Source: a bacterium (GTDB taxonomy: Bacteria > Bacteroidota > Ignavibacteria > SZUA-365). Taken from it: a stretch of 64,000 nt of DNA. Within the stretch, counting starts at the first letter, position 1, and each line of letters opens with the position of its first letter. The position numbers and the translations under genes are program-made. Under the pieces are notes generated by a model, which saw only the letters and a list, made by a program, of their open reading frames with translations, searched no databases and was not told where the DNA came from. Location: positions 62,001 through 126,000 of the forward strand of contig JAHLLD010000005.1 of NCBI GenBank assembly GCA_020444325.1. Reading direction: 5' to 3'. Below, piece by piece: positions 16,698-26,777 of the stretch.

Positions 16698-19061
16698 ATG
16701 ATCAAATGGGTCATCTGCGCCGCGATATGCCTTCAGGCATGTGCGGCAGCCTCGGAACATGGAATGGAGTCAGCAGCAGCAGGCATGCGCGCCGAACTGC
16801 GGTCTGAGCATGCGGTTCACATTCTGCACGATGTGAACGCATCGATTTCCGGGGAAGCCGGAGATTATCTCCTGCTGCGAGCGGATGGCACACGCATCCC
16901 GATCACATCCACAGAACGGGTAGCGGAAGGTGAACTGCAGCTTATACCGGCGTCGCCCATCGACATCCGGCGTGTGCATTATCTGCAGATCAAGGGACGC
17001 GAAGGCAGACTGCTCTGCCGTTTCGACGGATGGCTGCGCCATTGTGCTTCGGAGAAAAGACTTGGGGCGTGGTTCGACGAGAACCAGCACCGGACCATCG
17101 TGCGGGTATTTTCGCCGCGGGCCGACAGCGTACGGCTGTATCTCTACAAGCAACGCGCAGGAGGAGCCGCAGCGTCTGTGCACGCGATGGCAAGGGACGA
17201 GGATGGGATCTGGGAAATCACGCTCCCCCGGAATTATGAAACATGGTGGTATGACTTCACCGTCCATGGACCGGATGACCCGGGTAATGAGTTTTTCGAA
17301 CAGGTGCCCGTGCATGTGACCGATCCCTACGCGCGGGTGTCGGACGACAGCTTCGGACGCGCCTGCATCTGGCCGCGCTCCGAGCCCGCACCGCCACTGG
17401 CGAGCGGTATTCCGCCGATGGAGGATCTTATTTCCTACGAAGTGCATGTGGAGGATTTTACGCTGGGGCTTCCGGGACTCGATCCTGCCCTCAGGGGCAG
17501 CTTCGCGGGGTTTGTCACGCCGGGACTCAGGAATAGCCGCGGTGAAGCTGTGGGCTTCGATTATCTCACCGATCTCGGGATCAATGCCGTGCACCTGATG
17601 CCCGTGCAGGAGTTCCTGCACTTTCCCGACAGCGAATGGCAGGCGGCGTTCGCAGACAATGATTACATGCGCGAACAGATGATAGACAGCAGTAATTATC
17701 AGTGGGGATACCGCACCACGCATGCCTTTGCTCTCGAAACACGCTACAGGCGCAAGGGCACGGAACGGGGCTCACAGAACAGGGATTTTCGCGACCTCGT
17801 CGCGGCGTTTCATGCGCGCGACATCGCCGTGATTGTCGACCTGGTGTTCAACCATACCGGGGAGCGCATGGATGGACGCGAGATGTATTTCAACTTCCGC
17901 GTTTTCGGCAAACATGCATATTACCGCACGAATGAAAACCTGGATTTCATTGGCGATTACGGGACCGAGACCAAGTCGGAAGATCGACCGATGACCGCGC
18001 GATGGATTTACGATCAGTGCCGCATGTTTGTCGATGAGTATGGTGTGGATGGCTTCCGCATCGATCTGGCGGGACTGACCGACGAGCAGACACTGCGCGA
18101 ACTGCGCCGGAGACTGGGACCGGATATCATCATCTACGGAGAGCCGTGGATTGGATCTTCCGATCCTGCCTTTGAAGCCAATCCGGCATGGGACTGGTAC
18201 AAGGAGGATGCACCGATCACCTATTTCCAGGATGACACGCGCAATGCACTGTGTGGTCCGCCTGACAACCCGCGCGACAAGCGGCACGACCGCGGATACG
18301 CGGGCGGCAATGGCGGACGCGATGCTGCGATGCATGCGATAGCCAACAGCTTTCGCTTTGAAGACAATCCCAACGAGGGTATCAACTATCTCGATATCCA
18401 TGACAACTGGGCGCTGGCCGACAGGTTTGCAACGCGGGACTGGAATGGACTCGAAGGCGTGGATGAAGCTCGCGTACGTATCGCCGCCGCAATGCTGCTT
18501 ACCTCACTTGGTCCCATCGTGCTTCATGGCGGAACGGAGATGCTGCGCAGTAAATCCGCGACACCGCTGGTGGAACTCATCGAACACACGGCGAGCGGTC
18601 CCATCTACATTCACGGCAAGCGTGATACGTACAACCTGCGCCGTCCCAATCTTTTTCTCTGGGAAACGGTGGGACAAAACACCGAAGATGGCGCTGCCTG
18701 TGACTACGGACGCATGCATGATTACTGGAGGGGACTGATACGCCTTCGCCGCAGTGACGACGGCAGCATGCTGCGCAGGGGAGAGCCGGTGCCGGAGGAT
18801 TACATACAGTGGATTCTTCCTGATGACCCGATGCAACTGGGATATGTCATCGATGAAAGGATGGCTGTCCTTATCAATACGGACGACCGGGAGGCGGTCT
18901 TCAACGGTGTGGTACTGCCGGAAGGACGCTGGGAGCTGGTCGCTGCCGGAGACCGTGCGGGAACAGCGCTTCTCGGACAGGTTGAAGACAATGTGCTCGA
19001 AAGCGGCCGGCACGATCTTCGGCTCAACGCTACGGATGTGAAAATCTGGATACGTCGGTAG
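16698..19061 (+). CDS. Lipoprotein pullulanase (GH13, type I)
   Basis: 787 residues. An upstream in-frame GTG exists at 16686, but the ATG at 16698 starts a lipoprotein signal with lipobox LQAC. An N-terminal starch-binding/N-domain region and a CBM48-like segment (KRLGAWFDENQHRTIVRVFSP) are followed by the GH13 barrel. The barrel shows YQWGYRTTHAF (the pullulanase YNWGY signature), VDLVFNHTG, nucleophile Asp in GFRIDLAG (456), acid Glu in IYGEPW (482) and Asp in IHDNW (569). It hydrolyses alpha-1,6 links in pullulan, glycogen or starch, here anchored in the envelope. A universal stress gene follows after 30 bases. Confidence 0.93.
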   Translation: MIKWVICAAICLQACAAASEHGMESAAAGMRAELRSEHAVHILHDVNASISGEAGDYLLLRADGTRIPITSTERVAEGELQLIPASPIDIRRVHYLQIKGREGRLLCRFDGWLRHCASEKRLGAWFDENQHRTIVRVFSPRADSVRLYLYKQRAGGAAASVHAMARDEDGIWEITLPRNYETWWYDFTVHGPDDPGNEFFEQVPVHVTDPYARVSDDSFGRACIWPRSEPAPPLASGIPPMEDLISYEVHVEDFTLGLPGLDPALRGSFAGFVTPGLRNSRGEAVGFDYLTDLGINAVHLMPVQEFLHFPDSEWQAAFADNDYMREQMIDSSNYQWGYRTTHAFALETRYRRKGTERGSQNRDFRDLVAAFHARDIAVIVDLVFNHTGERMDGREMYFNFRVFGKHAYYRTNENLDFIGDYGTETKSEDRPMTARWIYDQCRMFVDEYGVDGFRIDLAGLTDEQTLRELRRRLGPDIIIYGEPWIGSSDPAFEANPAWDWYKEDAPITYFQDDTRNALCGPPDNPRDKRHDRGYAGGNGGRDAAMHAIANSFRFEDNPNEGINYLDIHDNWALADRFATRDWNGLEGVDEARVRIAAAMLLTSLGPIVLHGGTEMLRSKSATPLVELIEHTASGPIYIHGKRDTYNLRRPNLFLWETVGQNTEDGAACDYGRMHDYWRGLIRLRRSDDGSMLRRGEPVPEDYIQWILPDDPMQLGYVIDERMAVLINTDDREAVFNGVVLPEGRWELVAAGDRAGTALLGQVEDNVLESGRHDLRLNATDVKIWIRR

Positions 19062-19091
19062 CATTTCTCTCTTCACAACGAGGAGATTGCC

Positions 19092-19928
19092 ATGAGTAAA
19101 CGCATTGTTGTGGGCCTCGACGGCTCATCGTATGCACAGAGCGCCCTGGAAATGGCGATGCGCCGTGCCAGGGTGTACGGGTCGACGATCATCGGCATGG
19201 CAGTCATTGATCGCCCCAGTATTGAACAAATCGCGGCGGGTGCGCAACCCGGGGCATTTCAGATGTCGGAAGTCACCGTGTCTTCCATGCTCAATGACGC
19301 CAAGCAGCATGCCGAGGAACTGATACTCCGCTTCCGCGAAACCTGCGACGGAGAATCCATCGCGCATGAGGACATCATTTACACCGGGACGCCGTGCCAG
19401 GGACTGCAGGAAGAGGCGAAAACGGCAGACCTGATCGTTATCGGTCTCCGCACCTTCTTTCACTATCCGACCAGGGAGGGTCCGGGCGATACGCTGGAAC
19501 AGCTACTGAAGGATCCTGTCTGTCCCGTCCTGGCGCTGCCCGAAAAACACGCCCTGCCGCAGAATGTGATCATCGCCTACGATGGTTCGAATGGCGCGGC
19601 GCGGGCACTGCAGGCTTACGCGCATATCACGCCCGACATCCCGGAAATTTACCCGGTGACCCTGCTCTGCGTCGCATCGGATTATGACAAGAACAAGTAT
19701 CATCTCGAGAAGGCCGCACGTTTCCTTCACGCGCACGGCATCGAAGCCCGGATGATGCTTCGGACCGGGAAACCATCGGAAGCCATCAAACAGGTGATCA
19801 AGGAATTGCATCCCGCGCTGGTCATTCTCGGACAGCCGCTGCGCCGCGGGCTATCCGAATACCTCTTCGGCAGTACCGCGCGCAGTATCATCCGCGACGG
19901 TAATATCCCCGTGTTCGTATACCACTGA
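19092..19928 (+). CDS. Universal stress protein with two Usp domains
   Basis: 278 residues, twice the length of a single UspA domain. The first domain begins KRIVVGLDGSSYAQSALEMA (residues 3-22). The second begins VIIAYDGSNGAARALQAY near 157 and ends with GQPLRRGLSEYLFGSTARSIIRDGNIPVFVYH, the nucleotide-binding type of C-terminal motif. It follows the pullulanase gene closely behind a good ribosome-binding site (GAGGAG), so the two are probably cotranscribed. Function beyond stress-linked nucleotide binding cannot be stated. Confidence 0.9.
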   Translation: MSKRIVVGLDGSSYAQSALEMAMRRARVYGSTIIGMAVIDRPSIEQIAAGAQPGAFQMSEVTVSSMLNDAKQHAEELILRFRETCDGESIAHEDIIYTGTPCQGLQEEAKTADLIVIGLRTFFHYPTREGPGDTLEQLLKDPVCPVLALPEKHALPQNVIIAYDGSNGAARALQAYAHITPDIPEIYPVTLLCVASDYDKNKYHLEKAARFLHAHGIEARMMLRTGKPSEAIKQVIKELHPALVILGQPLRRGLSEYLFGSTARSIIRDGNIPVFVYH

Positions 19929-19971
19929 TCCTGGGCCGCAGGATCCTGGGCCGCACCCGGGCACGATTTCG

Positions 19972-20679
19972 TCAGTGCCGCGGGGGACGCGCAACTGCGA
20001 GCATGCGCACATCACGCACACCGTGCGCGTTGAGCAGATGCACGCAGCTGCTCATGGTCGCACCCGTGGTGATGACATCGTCGAGCAGGATGACCGGACG
20101 CTCTCCCAGCTGCTCCAGCGCCCGCGTATCCACTGCGAACGCATTGCGCACATTCACCTGTCGCTCTTCAATACTCAGTTTTGATGCCGACTGCGAAACG
20201 GTGTACAGGGGACGCCGAAGCAGGGTTGGCAGCAGTGCACAGCCGCTCTCCCGGCTCACCCCGTCGCAGATACAGGCGGCCTGATTGTAGCCGCGTTCGA
20301 TTTGGCGGACGCGGTGCAGGGGAATGGGCAGAAGGACGGGTTCACCCGTGAGCAGGGGTGTGCCGAGCAGACGCTCACCGAGCAGGCGTCCCAGCCAGAT
20401 TCCCACGCTGTGCATGCGGCGGTATTTGAGTGCATGGATGCAGCGCTCGATCACGCCGTCTTCCTCGAACTCATATCCCACATACATCATCGTGGCATCA
20501 CAGACACATTGCAGCGAAGCAATATTCTGTTGTGAATGTTCAGCCGTCAGGGGCAGCGGATGCAGCTCGAGCATGCAATGGGGACAGAGGACGTCCCTCG
20601 CATGAAGACGCCGGTCGCAGCCGAGACAGCGAGGCGGAAACAGCACGTCGCAGAGCGCGTGCCAGATGAAAGGCAGCAT
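19972..20679 (-). CDS. comF: ComF-family phosphoribosyltransferase-fold protein
   Basis: 235 residues. The N-terminal zinc finger has Cys18, Cys21, Cys32 and Cys35 (CLGC...CPHC). The C-terminal phosphoribosyltransferase fold shows VILLDDVITTGAT, the PRPP loop. The family acts in DNA uptake during competence, though many members have no proven role. The start follows GGGAG. It is downstream of ispG on the same strand with a 76-base gap. Just past its stop a 14-base direct repeat (GATCCTGGGCCGCA twice, about 19927-19955) is seen. Confidence 0.88.
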   Translation of the reverse strand: MLPFIWHALCDVLFPPRCLGCDRRLHARDVLCPHCMLELHPLPLTAEHSQQNIASLQCVCDATMMYVGYEFEEDGVIERCIHALKYRRMHSVGIWLGRLLGERLLGTPLLTGEPVLLPIPLHRVRQIERGYNQAACICDGVSRESGCALLPTLLRRPLYTVSQSASKLSIEERQVNVRNAFAVDTRALEQLGERPVILLDDVITTGATMSSCVHLLNAHGVRDVRMLAVARPPRH

Positions 20680-20755
20680 ATTTCTCCCTATGCTTGCGCG
20701 GCGCCATTATACGGGAGGCGCCACTGTTACCCGTGCGGTCCGTGCCGGACCACGA

Positions 20756-21910
20756 TCAGTCCTGGGCCTGTGCGGCCTTTTCCTTCTCTTCTTCTGGAAC
20801 GAACTTCATCGCTTCTTCATACACCGCGTCGATGATTTCGTCTTCTTTCAGACGGCGTACCACCTCGCCCTTGCGGTAGAGAATACCCACGCCCTTGCCC
20901 GCGGCGATGCCGATGTCGGCCTCGCTGGCCTCACCCGGTCCGTTGACCACACAACCGAGGAGTGCGATTTTTACCGGCTTGCGAATGCCGGCAAGACGCT
21001 CTTCAAGTTCGTTGGTGATGCGGAAGAGGTCGACTTCCAGGCGTCCGCAGGTGGGGCATGCGATAATTTCCACGTTGCGGGAAGCGAGTCCGAGCGAACG
21101 GAGAATTTCTTTTCCTACTTCAACTTCCCTGTACGGCTCGTCCGTCAGCGAGACGCGAATGGTATCGCCGATGCCTTCGGCCAGCAGTGTGCCGATGCCG
21201 ACGGCAGACTTGATCGAACCGACGCGCGATGTGCCCGCCTCCGTAACGCCGAGGTGCAGCGGATAATCGGTGCGCTCGGCCAGCAGGCGATAGGCCTCGA
21301 TCATCAGGCGCACGTCCGTGGATTTCACGGAAATGATGATATCACGGAAACCGAAATCTTCGCAGATGGTCGCATGCCGCATGGCGCTTTCGAACAGTGC
21401 CTCCGCGGTGGGATAACCGTGCTTTTCGAGGATGTCCTCTTCGAGGGATCCGGAGTTCACGCCGATGCGGATGGGAACGCCGCGATCTTTCGCCGCCCCG
21501 AGCACCTGGTGGATGCGATCGATGGAACCGATGTTCCCGGGATTGATGCGCACCTTGGCGACACCGGCCTTGATGGATTCCAGCGCGAAAATGTGATTGA
21601 AGTGGATATCGGCAACGACGGGAATGGGTGAGCCTTTCACGATGTCGGCCATCGCGGCGGCGGCTTTCTTGTCGTTGACGGTAATGCGGACGATGTCGCA
21701 TCCTTCTTCCGCTGCGCGGTTGACCTGTGCGAGCGTCGCATCAACATCCGAGGTTTTCGTTTTTGTCATCGTCTGCACCGAAATCGGCGCATCGCCGCCG
21801 ACCGGGATGTCGCCGATCCAGACCTTGCGTGTGTTACGACGCACGGTTTTTACCTGTGGCGGCTGCCACACCGGCGCATTCGGATCCTGTATGACGGGAA
21901 TATCAATCAT
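20756..21910 (-). CDS. ispG: 4-hydroxy-3-methylbut-2-en-1-yl diphosphate synthase
   Basis: 384 residues, the compact bacterial form. The TIM barrel begins TRKVWIGDIPVGGDAPISVQTMTKTKT, with DIVRITVND and VVADIHFNH. The [4Fe-4S] ligands are in IACPTCGR and in LLGCVVNGPGEA. It reduces methylerythritol cyclodiphosphate to HMBPP in the MEP isoprenoid pathway. It lies 45 bases after the rhomboid gene and before comF. The Asp/Pro-rich N-terminus suggests the start at 21910, though the ribosome-binding site is weak. Confidence 0.95.
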   Translation of the reverse strand: MIDIPVIQDPNAPVWQPPQVKTVRRNTRKVWIGDIPVGGDAPISVQTMTKTKTSDVDATLAQVNRAAEEGCDIVRITVNDKKAAAAMADIVKGSPIPVVADIHFNHIFALESIKAGVAKVRINPGNIGSIDRIHQVLGAAKDRGVPIRIGVNSGSLEEDILEKHGYPTAEALFESAMRHATICEDFGFRDIIISVKSTDVRLMIEAYRLLAERTDYPLHLGVTEAGTSRVGSIKSAVGIGTLLAEGIGDTIRVSLTDEPYREVEVGKEILRSLGLASRNVEIIACPTCGRLEVDLFRITNELEERLAGIRKPVKIALLGCVVNGPGEASEADIGIAAGKGVGILYRKGEVVRRLKEDEIIDAVYEEAMKFVPEEEKEKAAQAQD

Positions 21911-21955
21911 CGGTTTCGCTTTCTTTCTGTTGTGCTTATTCCGCTTCCGGCGTCC

Positions 21956-22879
21956 CTACTCCGCATCCTTGTCGGGATGTATACGCTTGCTGGCGTCGAG
22001 CAGGATGCTCTTTTCCTTTTCGGTCAGGCTTCCATATCCCGAAACACTGATTTTATCGAGAATTTCGTCAATGGCAGACTGGGACTCGTTGAACTTCTTG
22101 TCTTCGGTCTTCTTCCGCCCGCTCTCCTTGAAGTCGTAGAACTTCGCTTCGCGGGGTGAATTGTCCCATGAAGCCCGCTGTTTGGCGGATTTCCGCGCAT
22201 CGATCTTCGCGAAAAATGAGTCCAGACGTCCTTTGCGATCGAGCAGCACCCATGCGATACCGAGCAATGCGCCCCCGAGATGCGCGACATGCGCGATGCC
22301 GTCGGCGGTTCCGGTCACGCCGTTGTAAACTTCGAGCAGCAGGAAAAAGCTGATCATGTACTTGGCGCGGACGGGGAAGAAGAAATACAGGTACACGTAG
22401 CGATCGGGGAAGATCATCGCGAAGGCGACCAGCACGGCGTACACGCCGCCCGAAGCGCCGATGGTCGGGCCCGTACCGGTGAACAGGGGTGCGATGAACA
22501 GGTTGGCGAGTCCGGCGGTGATACCGGCGGCCAGGTACATGCTCAGAAACTTTCGCGATCCCCAGATGTTTTCAAGTTCCATGCCGAACATCCAGAGCAG
22601 CAGCATGTTGAAAAAGATGTGCATGAAACCGCCATGGAGAAACATGTACGTGATCAGCTGCCATGGCATGAAACCCGCATCCAGCGGATGGAGGTACAGG
22701 TAGCGGATAATCCAGTAATTGAGCGGGACGCCGCCGAAGACAAGACCGCTGTCCGCGACGAGCTGTATCAGGAACATCGCCACGTTGATCATGAGCAGAT
22801 TCTTGATCACGGGAGGAAAAAAACTGAATCCGCCAAACTGGGGCCGATAGTTACCGAAGGATCCTGGATAGGGTGACAT
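21956..22879 (-). CDS. Rhomboid-family intramembrane serine protease
   Basis: 307 residues. Six helices span about 25-215. Active-site Ser143 lies in GASGGVYA and His200 in HVAHLGG; the family's HxxxxHxxxN segment appears as HGGFMHIFFNMLLL. It cleaves substrates within the inner membrane. A charged tail of about 85 residues ends with a DnaJ/UVR-like stretch (LTEKEKSILLDASKRIHPD). The start follows AAGGAAACC. It leads the unit rhomboid - ispG - comF. Confidence 0.92.
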   Translation of the reverse strand: MSPYPGSFGNYRPQFGGFSFFPPVIKNLLMINVAMFLIQLVADSGLVFGGVPLNYWIIRYLYLHPLDAGFMPWQLITYMFLHGGFMHIFFNMLLLWMFGMELENIWGSRKFLSMYLAAGITAGLANLFIAPLFTGTGPTIGASGGVYAVLVAFAMIFPDRYVYLYFFFPVRAKYMISFFLLLEVYNGVTGTADGIAHVAHLGGALLGIAWVLLDRKGRLDSFFAKIDARKSAKQRASWDNSPREAKFYDFKESGRKKTEDKKFNESQSAIDEILDKISVSGYGSLTEKEKSILLDASKRIHPDKDAE

Positions 22880-22905
22880 GGTTTCCTTGTGTACTGTACT
22901 CTAGA

Positions 22906-22944
22906 GAAAAAACAGCCTCCGATCAGCGAACGTTCCGCCTGAGG
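22906..22944 (-). terminator. Probable terminator after pgk
   Basis: On the minus strand an imperfect stem (CCTC ... GCGGAACGTTCGC ... GGAGG) is followed by CTGTTTTTTC, 16 bases past the pgk stop. Confidence 0.5.
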
Positions 22945-22959
22945 GGAGGAGAGGGACTT

Positions 22960-24159
22960 TTACCCTCTGTCCGTCAGCGCTGCGACACCGGGAAGCGTTT
23001 TCCCTTCGAGGAATTCGAGGGATGCTCCTCCACCGGTGGAAACGTGTGAAACGCGGTCTGCAAGTCCGATCTGATTGATGGCTGCCGCGGAATCGCCACC
23101 GCCGATCACGGTCACCGCACCGTCATCCGTCGCCTCGACCAGCGCGTTGGCGATGGCCATGGTGCCTTTCGCGAAATTCGGCATCTCGAAGACGCCCATC
23201 GGACCGTTCCACACCACGGTTTTGCTCTCCTTGATATGACGCGAGAACAGCGCAATGGTTTCAGGTCCGATATCGAGTCCCATCATATTCGCCGGGATAT
23301 CCGCCGCGCGGACGGTGTGGAATTCTGTGTCATTGTCGAATTTTTCGCCTACCACGGTATCGACCGGGATGACCAGCTGCTTGTTGCGCTGCATGGCCAT
23401 TTCCATGATCTGCCGTGCGAGTTCCAGCTTGTCTTCCTCAAGCAGGGAATTACCGATTTCCATGCCCTGCGCCTTGAGAAAGGTAAACATCATCCCGCCG
23501 CCAATGAGCAGCACATCCACCTTTTCGAGCAGACTGGTGATGACATCGATCTTGCCGGAAATCTTTGCGCCGCCGAGAATGGCGGTGTAGGGACGCGCGG
23601 GGTGTCCGACGGCCTGGCCGAGATACTCGATTTCCTTTTCCATCAGGAGTCCGGCGAGATTCAGGTCCATGAAATGCGTCACACCTTCGGTGGATGCATG
23701 CGCGCGGTGCGCGGTGCCGAACGCGTCGTTGACGTACACATCGCCGAGCGCCGCCAGCTTCCTGGCAAAGTCTTCGTCGTTAGCAGTTTCCTCCGCATGG
23801 AAGCGCAGGTTTTCGAGCAGCAGCACCTGTCCCTTCTGCAGGGATGCAGCCATGCCGCGCACCGTATCGCCGATACAGTCGCCGGCAAAGGCCACCTCGC
23901 ATTCGAGCAGTTCGGCAAGGCGAGTGGCAACGGGACGCAGGCTCATTGCAGGCTGGACCGTACCCTTGGGGCGTCCGAGATGACTCATCAGTATCACGGC
24001 CGCGCCTTTTTCGAGCAGTGCGTGAATGGTGGGCAGCGATGCCCTGATACGGGTGTCATCGGTGATTTCCTGCCGGTCGTTGAGCGGGACGTTGAAGTCC
24101 ACACGCGTCAGTACGCGCTTTCCCTGAAGATCGGCATCCGATATCGTGCGTTTGTTCAT
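22960..24159 (-). CDS. pgk: Phosphoglycerate kinase
   Basis: 399 residues, full length. It begins [26 protein letters not shown] (the PGK signature) and has [10 protein letters not shown] near 59-68, [11 protein letters not shown] near 150 and the nucleotide loop [11 protein letters not shown] near 350. It makes ATP from 1,3-bisphosphoglycerate in glycolysis. The ribosome-binding site AAAGGAGC precedes the start. It follows gap on the same strand, separated by a terminator-like hairpin, so part of its transcription may be read-through. Confidence 0.97.
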   Translation of the reverse strand: MNKRTISDADLQGKRVLTRVDFNVPLNDRQEITDDTRIRASLPTIHALLEKGAAVILMSHLGRPKGTVQPAMSLRPVATRLAELLECEVAFAGDCIGDTVRGMAASLQKGQVLLLENLRFHAEETANDEDFARKLAALGDVYVNDAFGTAHRAHASTEGVTHFMDLNLAGLLMEKEIEYLGQAVGHPARPYTAILGGAKISGKIDVITSLLEKVDVLLIGGGMMFTFLKAQGMEIGNSLLEEDKLELARQIMEMAMQRNKQLVIPVDTVVGEKFDNDTEFHTVRAADIPANMMGLDIGPETIALFSRHIKESKTVVWNGPMGVFEMPNFAKGTMAIANALVEATDDGAVTVIGGGDSAAAINQIGLADRVSHVSTGGGASLEFLEGKTLPGVAALTDRG

Positions 24160-24210
24160 GGGGAGCTCCTTTGCGGTTGCGATGCGAGAGCCCGGTACTG
24201 CTGGGCGGAA

Positions 24211-24243
24211 ACGAAAAGTGAGGCCGAATGCCTCGGCCTCACT
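24211..24243 (-). terminator. Hairpin terminator between gap and pgk
   Basis: On the minus strand an 11-bp stem AGTGAGGCCGA / TCGGCCTCACT is followed by TTTTCGTTT. Lying within the glycolytic pair, it may lower pgk expression relative to gap. Confidence 0.75.
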
Positions 24244-24266
24244 ATATAATGTACGGGAAAAATCTG

Positions 24267-25283
<1,017 letters not shown>

Positions 25284-25309
25284 TCAGTGAAATTACTGCT
25301 CAGAACATC

Positions 25310-25338
25310 AAATTATTTCCCACGGGTGAGAATGTCAA
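25310..25338 (-). promoter_or_regulatory. Sigma70-like promoter of gapA
   Basis: On the minus strand TTGACA (25338-25333), a 17-bp spacer, then TAATTT (25315-25310), giving a leader of about 45 bases before the gapA start. Confidence 0.6.
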
Positions 25339-25364
25339 TTTTCGGACCTCGCGGGTAGGGATTT

Positions 25365-26777
25365 TTACGGCTGCTGCCGCAGCACACCCCGCTGAATGAG
25401 CAGATCTTCCGCTTCGCGTGCGGACCGCACGGCATCGGCGTTCGCCGTCTGTCCGAGCTTGCGGTACGCGAATTCCAGCAGCGAGGTCAGGGTGTCGCGG
25501 ATGCCGATACGGCTCTGTTCGTCCTGTATCTGCAGCCAGGCGTGCTGTTCGTTGAGTCTGCGCAGGCGATACACGATTTTCCCCGGGTGCGTGCTGTCGC
25601 GCATGGCGCGCGTGTAGACGCGGCGGAGGTAGGCGGCGACATTCGGTGAGTCGCCGTTGCTGCCAAGACGGCGTTCCACGCGTGCGAGCGTATTGTGGAT
25701 GGTGCTCGAATCGGCGACCATCTCCTTGAGCCGGATATTATTTCCGGGAGGCATGCGCAGCCGCACGGCATCTTCGCGATGCTGCGGGAAACCGCGCTTC
25801 TTGAGATTGTACACCAGTCCGAGACAGAAATCCTTGGTCAGATTGGTTGTCAGGAAATTGAGTCCCGCGGTAATGATCATATCTCCCGTGGCGCCGGTCA
25901 GCAGGGGAAATTTCCCGATGAGGTTCTGCCGCATGAACAGTGCCTGATTGTGTGCGCGCTGAATGTCGCCACCCGGCAGTGTGCGCCTTGTCCGCAGAAA
26001 CTGCAGCGTACTGACCGGATCGCGGTATCCGAGAATCTCCATAATGCCCATCGCCTGACTGAAACCCACTTCCACGAAGTAGTTGACGGGTCCGCGCTGC
26101 GCGATTTTGGCAACCTTGCGCAGCAGGCGCTGGTTGTCGGTGGTCTTCGCGTTGGCAATGATGTTGAACGTCGTGGTGTCGGGGTAGCCGAGATCCGAGT
26201 ATGTATCGCGGGGAATGGACATGATTTCCACGACGGCGCTGTCGGGATTGATGCTGACAAGATGCAGGGCGTCGGCGCGGGCATCGCGTGCGGAGAGACG
26301 GGAGTCGATGCCGATGATGAGGATGTTGATCAGGCGTCCGCCGACCGGGGGACGACGGGAGAGCCGCTGCAGTTGGGCATGCAGTGCGGAATCTCCTTCG
26401 ATGGGACGCACAGGCAGACGGGCACGGCGCTCGTCTGTCAGCCGTTCGGCGTCTGATACCAGGGTGTCGCTGCGCGGCTGCTCCACTGCGGCGCTGCGCA
26501 CACGATCCGCCACTTCCTCGAGATGCTCCTCTTCTGCCCACTGATACATCCCATCGGTCACATCCTTGGCAAGATACAGGGTCTCGCGCAGCACGTCACC
26601 CGGTCCGGGGATGCTGTGTATGGTGGAAGAGACGAACCACCAGGCGGTGATCACGACGGCGCTCCAGAAAAGGAAACGACCCATGAATCCCAGGAAACGG
26701 CGGAAACTGCCCTTCCCTTTCGTTCTTGCGTTTCCTGTGCTTTCGGTGCTCTCGGCGTTGTGGCCGCTATCTGACAT
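25365..26777 (-). CDS. LytR-CpsA-Psr (LCP) family envelope protein
   Basis: 470 residues. A single transmembrane anchor lies at about residues 32-50 (FLGFMGRFLFWSAVVITAWWFVSS). The LCP domain spans about 145-310: NILIIGIDSRLSARDARADALHLVSINPDSAVVEIMSIPRDTY carries the conserved Asp and Arg residues that bind polyprenyl pyrophosphate. LCP enzymes transfer undecaprenyl-linked glycopolymers to the envelope; the acceptor in a diderm is unclear. The start overlaps the end of the metH-like gene by 11 bases. Confidence 0.85.
   Translation of the reverse strand: MSDSGHNAESTESTGNARTKGKGSFRRFLGFMGRFLFWSAVVITAWWFVSSTIHSIPGPGDVLRETLYLAKDVTDGMYQWAEEEHLEEVADRVRSAAVEQPRSDTLVSDAERLTDERRARLPVRPIEGDSALHAQLQRLSRRPPVGGRLINILIIGIDSRLSARDARADALHLVSINPDSAVVEIMSIPRDTYSDLGYPDTTTFNIIANAKTTDNQRLLRKVAKIAQRGPVNYFVEVGFSQAMGIMEILGYRDPVSTLQFLRTRRTLPGGDIQRAHNQALFMRQNLIGKFPLLTGATGDMIITAGLNFLTTNLTKDFCLGLVYNLKKRGFPQHREDAVRLRMPPGNNIRLKEMVADSSTIHNTLARVERRLGSNGDSPNVAAYLRRVYTRAMRDSTHPGKIVYRLRRLNEQHAWLQIQDEQSRIGIRDTLTSLLEFAYRKLGQTANADAVRSAREAEDLLIQRGVLRQQP

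Noticed and set aside
19927-19955. 14-base direct repeat with GGATCC after the universal stress gene
   Set aside because: Short, only two units, no stem followed by a T-run; not convincing as a terminator or att site.
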